Shown here: positions 6,312-9,831 of the stretch, in pieces
Layout of the letters: every line of letters starts with the position of its first letter
Numbering within the stretch: the first letter of the stretch is position 1
Assembly (NCBI GenBank): GCA_002392705.1
Contig: DGHP01000045.1
Coordinates: forward strand, 3,821 to 13,651
Direction of reading: 5' to 3'
Length of the DNA stretch: 9,831 nt
Origin: Lachnospiraceae bacterium UBA3845
Lineage (GTDB): Bacteria > Bacillota > Clostridia > Lachnospirales > Lachnospiraceae
Made by a program: the position numbers and the translations under genes
The notes under the pieces: generated by a model
The model's input: only the letters and a program-made list of their open reading frames with translations
Database searches by the model: none
Told to the model about the DNA's origin: nothing

Positions 6312-6328
6312 CCGGCTGTTCCAGCCGG
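6312..6328 (-). terminator. Short GC hairpin directly after the MntP-like gene
   Basis: CCGGCTG and CAGCCGG form a perfect 7-bp stem with a 3-nt loop, beginning at the base after the TGA stop. The minus strand continues ATGATTTTATCC, a weak and displaced T-run. It may partly reduce read-through into the radical SAM gene or protect the upstream 3' end. It is not a convincing full terminator. Confidence 0.4.
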
Positions 6329-6901
6329 TCAGAGATATCTGACCAGAATATCAATTCCGACAAAAGCAAGCATGCAGCCGCCGATTCCATAGATCACATA
6401 GCGGAACAGGCAGCCCTCCTTATAACCGGTAAAAATACCTGAAATCACCGCGATCACCGTCGCACAGGCGATGATGCCCGTGGCCATGTAAATATTGTGG
6501 CCGATAAATCCCCAGCCGATCCCGGCCAGAAAGGTGAACGTCGCTACCATCAGTGCTTCAAGGACAATCCTCCGGTAACCGATCTCGCGGAGCCTTTCAT
6601 CGATCGCCTCGTGCCGGATCGCTTTGTACAGCATATATGCGGCGATCAGAAGGAATATGACCCCTGCAAGAAAATAGCAGAGATTCCTCAGATCCTCCGA
6701 GGAGGATTCCGCAAAAAACGGAATCGTCGTCAGCATATATCCGGTCAGCATGGCCAGGGACTGAAAGGCAAAAAAGATCAGGCAGAGCACGCAGACTTTG
6801 AAAAGCTGTATGCTGCGGACCATCGTCCCCTCATACTGTGCGATCAGGAATACATTCATCGTCAGACCCACTACGATCAGCAGGTTTTCAACTACACTCA
6901 A
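6329..6901 (-). CDS. MntP-like (putative manganese efflux) six-TM membrane protein, divergent
   Basis: The 190-residue protein has about six hydrophobic segments (near 6-22, 36-58, 74-93, 113-131, 135-158, 167-187), with a short charged loop at 95-111 between two halves. Length, two-half layout and local patterns (GLTMNVFLIA at 12-21, AGIGWGF at 126-132) resemble the MntP/YtaF family of manganese exporters. From a remembered comparison with E. coli MntP, the membrane Asp residues expected in each half are Asn16 and about Phe122 here, so manganese transport is doubtful. The start is TTG at 6901, supported by GGGGGTGAG resembling a ribosome site about 10 nt upstream. The next ATG (codon 15) would remove most of the first segment. 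It has its own candidate promoter and precedes the radical SAM gene by 165 nt. No yybP-ykoY-type manganese riboswitch was recognised upstream. Confidence 0.7.
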   Translation of the reverse strand: MSVVENLLIVVGLTMNVFLIAQYEGTMVRSIQLFKVCVLCLIFFAFQSLAMLTGYMLTTIPFFAESSSEDLRNLCYFLAGVIFLLIAAYMLYKAIRHEAIDERLREIGYRRIVLEALMVATFTFLAGIGWGFIGHNIYMATGIIACATVIAVISGIFTGYKEGCLFRYVIYGIGGCMLAFVGIDILVRYL

Positions 6902-6911
6902 ACAAAACTCA

Positions 6912-6916
6912 CCCCC
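6912..6916 (-). promoter_or_regulatory. Ribosome site supporting a TTG start
   Basis: GGGGG, within GGGGGTGAG, differs by one base from GGAGGTGAG and sits 10 nt before the TTG at 6901. No ATG or GTG in this frame is better placed. Confidence 0.55.
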
Positions 6917-6953
6917 ACTGTACAGAATTCGGCATAAAACCCGCCCCGAAATA

Positions 6954-6971
6954 CCTGTATCAGTTTACAGG
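6954..6971. promoter_or_regulatory. Inverted repeat CCTGTA-6-TACAGG over the -10
   Basis: Perfect 6-bp arms at 6954-6959 and 6966-6971 span the -10 of the MntP-like gene's candidate promoter. The location suits a repressor operator. It does not match the MntR box as I know it. Confidence 0.4.
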
Positions 6972-6990
6972 ACAGGCTCTTTATTTTCAA
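6962..6990 (-). promoter_or_regulatory. Candidate promoter of the MntP-like/radical SAM/lipid kinase unit
   Basis: A -35 TTGAAA (6990-6985) and a -10 TAAACT (6967-6962) have a 17-bp spacer. They match the consensus at 5 of 6 and 4 of 6 positions. The site lies just downstream of the aroD terminator, where a new unit must begin, and gives a leader of about 55 nt. Confidence 0.55.
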
Positions 6991-7016
6991 AATACAACAT
7001 GCGGTGCATGAAAAGA

Positions 7017-7050
7017 AAAGGACTACATTTTGCCCAAAATGTAGTCCTTT
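7017..7050 (-). terminator. Intrinsic terminator of the aroE-aroD unit
   Basis: A perfect 15-bp stem (7017-7031 with 7036-7050) has a 4-nt loop. On the minus strand the T-rich TTTTCTTTTC follows. It lies about 97 nt after the aroD stop. The plus strand lacks a comparable T-tract. Confidence 0.85.
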
Positions 7051-7146
7051 CATGCCATATCATATAGTTTTTCATACCGCGCTTCACGGTTTTTCAATTC
7101 ACATGCCGTCTGTGTCTGCCGGCCTGTACGGGGTTACGGTTGCTAT

Positions 7147-7887
7147 TCACGGCTCCAGGATATCCAGGATCTTTTTCAGGTCCGGGACGGGAATCTGGCC
7201 CGGCGCAGACGAGGAGCCTGCGGTTCCGAATGTAAGACAGCTGCCCGTAAAGGCGCCTGCACAGCGTGTAAGAAGCCCCTTCTTTCCCATCGACATCGTA
7301 ATATAAGGCCGGTCTGCCAGTCCCTCTTTCATGCGGACGGAAGCCGTCATCAGGCGGAGCACGTCCTCTTCGGATGCGGGCATGACAGCAATCTTGCCTA
7401 TATCAAAGCCTGCCTCCTGCATGGCGCACAGTTTTGCCGTAATCTCTTCCGCCGGGGGCGTTGCCTGAAAATCGTGGAAGGAGCCGATCACCCCTGTGCC
7501 GCTTTCCTGAAGCCTTCGCAGAAAATCTTTCCCATCCTCCATCCTTTTAAAACGGGCGTATTCCAGGTCAACCAGGTCCGCCTCCCCGGCAGCCTCAAGG
7601 ATCTGCTCCCTGTAAGCCTCATCGGACAGATCCGCCTCTCCCCCTTCCGCCTTCGTCCGGATGGTAAAAAGGAGCGGCCTGCCGCCCGCGGCTGTCCGGA
7701 GAATCCGCATCGCGCTCACCCGGCTTTCTCTATAAAAATCCGCCCGGAATTCAAGCAGATCAATCTCCGGGGAAGATATGAGCTTTACCGCTTCCAGCAG
7801 CTGCGCGGCGTCCCTGGCGACAACCGGAGCGCAGATCTTTACCTTTCCCTCTCCCAGGACAACATTTCTTACCTTTACAGTCTTCAC
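7147..7887 (-). CDS. aroD: Type I 3-dehydroquinate dehydratase
   Basis: The 246-residue protein is normal for class I AroD, which dehydrates 3-dehydroquinate to 3-dehydroshikimate through a Schiff base. The active-site set appears intact: E46 and R48 in LEFRAD, R77 in TIRT, H138 in GSFHDF (general base), Schiff-base K165 in KIAVMP, R208 after GKKGLLT, and Q231 in the C-terminal APGQIPV loop. These correspond closely to the Salmonella enzyme positions. The start is GTG at 7887 with GGGGAG 5 nt upstream. The aroE stop is 18 nt upstream, so the two are almost surely co-transcribed. The reaction immediately precedes that of AroE. Confidence 0.97.
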   Translation of the reverse strand: MKTVKVRNVVLGEGKVKICAPVVARDAAQLLEAVKLISSPEIDLLEFRADFYRESRVSAMRILRTAAGGRPLLFTIRTKAEGGEADLSDEAYREQILEAAGEADLVDLEYARFKRMEDGKDFLRRLQESGTGVIGSFHDFQATPPAEEITAKLCAMQEAGFDIGKIAVMPASEEDVLRLMTASVRMKEGLADRPYITMSMGKKGLLTRCAGAFTGSCLTFGTAGSSSAPGQIPVPDLKKILDILEP

Positions 7888-7905
7888 TTTAACTCCCCTT
7901 CGCTT

Positions 7906-8775
7906 TTACCGCGAAAAATACTGCTCACGGATCTTTTCCACCGGCATCTCCTGCCCGGTCCAGAGACGGAAGGCCTCCGCCCCCTGCCAGAGCAGCATAT
8001 ACATCCCGTTGAAGGTCCTGCAGCCCGCCCGGCCGGCATCCTCCAGCAGACGCGTCCGCGCCGGTTCATATATAAGGTCCATAACCGTCAGCCCTTCCCT
8101 GAGAGGCGAAGTGTCCGGAAGCGGGGACCGTCCGCTCTGCGAAGCCATGCCGACAGGCGTCGCATTCACCAGAAGCGTACTGGCTTCGATCTGCCGCGCC
8201 AGGGCCGGGCCGTCGTCAAGGTCCGTCAGGTCCGCCTCACAGTCCGTCATCCTGCAGATCTGCTCCGCCAGTTTCTCTGCCGCAGCCCAGGACCGGGTGC
8301 GGCGGTTTGCGATGTGAAGCTTCTTCACGCCGCAGAGCGCTGCCTGGACCGCCGCAGCCCTGCCTGCCCCGCCGGCTCCGAGGATCGTCATCTCCGCTCC
8401 CGCAAGCTTAAATCCCTTCTCTCTCACGGACTCCGAGAAGCCAAAACCGTCCGTATTATGTCCGATCAGGCGGCCGTCCTGATTGACAACGGTGTTGACC
8501 GCGCCGATCATCTGCGCGGCAGTGGACAGTCCGTCCAGATACTCCATCACGGACTGTTTGTCCGGCATCGTCACATTGAAGCCGAAAGCATTCAGCTCCC
8601 GGAAAACCTTCAGGGTCTCCCTAAGCCTGTCCGGCGTGACGTCAAAGGCCAGATAGACCCAGTCGATCCCAAGTTCCCTGAAAGCCATGTTGTGCATGGC
8701 GGGCGAAATGCTGTGGCTGACCGGCGAGCCGAGAAGGCCGCCGAACCTGGTATGTCCGCTGATCTGATACATCAT
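7906..8775 (-). CDS. aroE: Shikimate dehydrogenase (NADP+)
   Basis: The 289-residue protein has the expected AroE domain order. The shikimate-binding SHSISP (20-25), NVTMPDK with catalytic K73 (67-73), AVNT (92-95) and GHNTDGFGF with catalytic D109 form the substrate site. The Rossmann loop GAGGAGRAA (133-141) followed by NRRT (157-160) binds the cofactor, the arginines favouring NADPH. Q264 near the C-terminus fits the substrate-closing Gln. It reduces 3-dehydroshikimate to shikimate in the cytoplasm. Two adjacent ATGs (8775 and 8772) are equally possible starts, with GGAG 6 or 9 nt upstream. It is the first gene of a two-gene unit with aroD. A quinate/shikimate dehydrogenase paralogue is a less likely alternative. 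Confidence 0.96.
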   Translation of the reverse strand: MMYQISGHTRFGGLLGSPVSHSISPAMHNMAFRELGIDWVYLAFDVTPDRLRETLKVFRELNAFGFNVTMPDKQSVMEYLDGLSTAAQMIGAVNTVVNQDGRLIGHNTDGFGFSESVREKGFKLAGAEMTILGAGGAGRAAAVQAALCGVKKLHIANRRTRSWAAAEKLAEQICRMTDCEADLTDLDDGPALARQIEASTLLVNATPVGMASQSGRSPLPDTSPLREGLTVMDLIYEPARTRLLEDAGRAGCRTFNGMYMLLWQGAEAFRLWTGQEMPVEKIREQYFSR

Positions 8776-8789
8776 ACCCTGCTCCGTTC

Positions 8790-8818
8790 TGTATAAAGCT
8801 TTAATGGCTGCTTTTCAC
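8790..8818 (-). promoter_or_regulatory. Weak candidate promoter for aroE-aroD
   Basis: GTGAAA (8818-8813) and TATACA (8795-8790) are 17 bp apart, each matching the consensus at 4 of 6 positions. The predicted start would leave only a very short leader before the ATG. Some promoter is expected here because the ftsZ terminator lies just upstream. Confidence 0.35.
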
Positions 8819-8856
8819 GGCCCTGTGCATATCAGGCCGCACCCCTTTAATGGCTG
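8799..8856. repeat. 12-bp direct repeat upstream of aroE
   Basis: CTTTAATGGCTG occurs at 8799-8810 and 8845-8856. One copy lies in the spacer of the candidate aroE promoter. Similarity extends past the copies with a 3-bp indel (TGAA precedes both on the minus strand), suggesting a local duplication or a twice-used binding site. Confidence 0.5.
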
Positions 8857-8899
8857 TTCATGTTCTGCTTTATCCGCCGCGGTATGCGGCACACATAAA

Positions 8900-8934
8900 A
8901 GAAAGCCTCAGGCCTTTACAGCCAGAGGCTTTCT
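8900..8934 (-). terminator. Intrinsic terminator of ftsZ
   Basis: AGAAAGCCTC (8900-8909) and GAGGCTTTCT (8925-8934) form a perfect 10-bp stem, with a further GGC/GCC pairing inside the loop. On the minus strand the stem runs into TTTTATG. It starts 12 nt after the ftsZ stop. Confidence 0.85.
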
Positions 8935-8946
8935 GAAACTCATATC

Positions 8947-9831
8947 TCAATTCCTTTTCAGGAAATCCGGAATCTGGATATCTCTCTCCGCCACCTTGCT
9001 CTGAGGCGTTCTGAGTGTGGCGCTGCCCGGAACTGCCGCGGTCCTGGGCTGAGCCGGTGTCTGCGTCTTTGCCTGGCTGCGGCTGTTGGAGAAGGAGAAT
9101 CCGCCGGCCGGTCTGGATTCCTGCTTGGGGAAACGGTAATCCGAACCGGTATTTCCGAAGCTTCTTCCGAACAGAGGCTTCTCCTCCTTCTTGTCCGGAT
9201 CCTCAAGACCTGTCGCGATCACGGTGATGCTGGCCTCGTCCGCATATGTGTCATCATACATGGCACCGAAGATGATGTTGGCGCCGTCTCCCGCCAGTTC
9301 CTGCACATAGCTTGCGGCATCATTGGCATCCATCAGGCTGATGTCTCCGCTGATGTTGATGATCACATGGGTCGCGCCTTCGATCGTCGTCTCAAGCAGC
9401 GGGCTCGCAACCGCCTGCTTGACGGCCTCCAGGGCTTTGTCGTCGCCCTTTGCCTGCCCGATTCCGATATGGGCGATGCCCTTGTCCTGCATGACAGTCT
9501 TTACATCCGCAAAGTCCAGGTTGATCAGGGCCGGAAGATTGATCAGGTCCGTAATGCCGGAGACACCCTGCTGCAGAACCTCATCCGCCTTCTTGAAGGC
9601 TTCCGGCATCGTGGTGCGCCGGTCAACAATCTCCAGAAGCTTATCGTTCGGGATCACGATCAGAGTATCCACGTTCTCTTTCAGCTTGTCGATTCCGGTC
9701 AGGGCGTTGTTCATGCGGATCTTTCCCTCGAAGCGGAAAGGCTTCGTAACAACACCGACCGTAAGGATGCCCAGTTCCTTGGAGATGCCCGCGATTACTG
9801 GAGCTGCGCCGGTTCCGGTTCCGCCGCCCAT
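8947..9831 (-). CDS. ftsZ: Cell division protein FtsZ, N-terminus cut by window edge
   Basis: The visible 294 residues begin inside the tubulin signature [10 protein letters not shown], which binds the GTP phosphates, so about 100 N-terminal residues lie beyond the window and the Met at the edge is not the start. The synergy loop NLDFADVK (104-111 of the visible part) carries the two Asp residues that complete GTP hydrolysis in the neighbouring subunit. A Ser/Pro/Gln-rich linker follows from about 213 to 281, then the C-terminal peptide [11 protein letters not shown] (283-293), which in other bacteria binds FtsA and other division partners. FtsZ polymerises into the cytokinetic ring at mid-cell. 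Its own terminator follows, so it ends its unit; upstream division genes cannot be seen. Confidence 0.98.
   Translation of the reverse strand: MGGGTGTGAAPVIAGISKELGILTVGVVTKPFRFEGKIRMNNALTGIDKLKENVDTLIVIPNDKLLEIVDRRTTMPEAFKKADEVLQQGVSGITDLINLPALINLDFADVKTVMQDKGIAHIGIGQAKGDDKALEAVKQAVASPLLETTIEGATHVIINISGDISLMDANDAASYVQELAGDGANIIFGAMYDDTYADEASITVIATGLEDPDKKEEKPLFGRSFGNTGSDYRFPKQESRPAGGFSFSNSRSQAKTQTPAQPRTAAVPGSATLRTPQSKVAERDIQIPDFLKRN

Noticed and set aside
6902..7016. yybP-ykoY manganese riboswitch upstream of the MntP-like gene
   Set aside because: The leader from the candidate promoter is only about 55 nt and shows no matching conserved structure.
7147..8775. AroE-AroD adjacency as a novel fusion or system
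   Set aside because: They are separate genes with a normal 18-nt gap, and clustering of shikimate genes is common in Clostridia.
7474..8796. Plus-strand open frame of 440 codons, the longest non-annotated frame
   Set aside because: It covers aroE and part of aroD in antisense. Both have complete active-site motifs, and the antisense product is Arg/Pro/His-rich with no domain, as expected for a shadow frame in GC-rich coding DNA.

Overview
The window holds nine genes, all read leftwards on the minus strand: seven complete, and one cut by each edge. FtsZ, AroE, AroD, a XylB-type kinase, a DUF4867 protein and a fucose/arabinose-isomerase-family protein together suggest a moderately GC-rich Clostridia (Bacillota) genome, most likely Lachnospiraceae. 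Strong AGGAGG-type ribosome sites, GTG and TTG starts and compact intrinsic terminators fit this. The family-level placement is inference. No insertion sequence, CRISPR array, rRNA or tRNA gene was seen.

Layout in the direction of transcription, right to left. (1) 9831-8947: FtsZ, missing its N-terminus at the window edge, closed by an intrinsic terminator. (2) 8775-7147: aroE and aroD, 18 nt apart, giving two shikimate-pathway steps, closed by a 15-bp perfect hairpin. (3) 6901-3741: a candidate operon with its own promoter. It encodes a six-TM MntP-like membrane protein that lacks the expected acidic residues, a radical SAM enzyme with a SPASM/Twitch-like C-terminus, and a YegS/DgkB-type lipid kinase. 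An 18-bp-stem terminator ends it. (4) 3418 to the left edge: a sugar-catabolic cluster of xylulokinase-type kinase, DUF4867 cupin-like protein and L-fucose/L-arabinose isomerase-family enzyme, the last cut by the left edge.

The sugar cluster has the richest regulatory DNA. The kinase has a near-consensus sigma-A promoter with a 10-bp palindrome in its spacer and repeated AACTAT half-sites around the -10 and start region. Between the DUF4867 gene and the isomerase lies a 204-nt gap. It holds a predicted three-way-junction RNA, a CcpA cre-like match, and a second promoter whose -35 and -10 are covered by a 9-bp inverted repeat.

The two least explained things are unit 3 (a radical SAM enzyme beside a lipid kinase and a degenerate MntP-like transporter, possibly membrane-lipid chemistry) and the structured gap before the isomerase. 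The regulatory calls come from reading by eye and have not been computed or searched.
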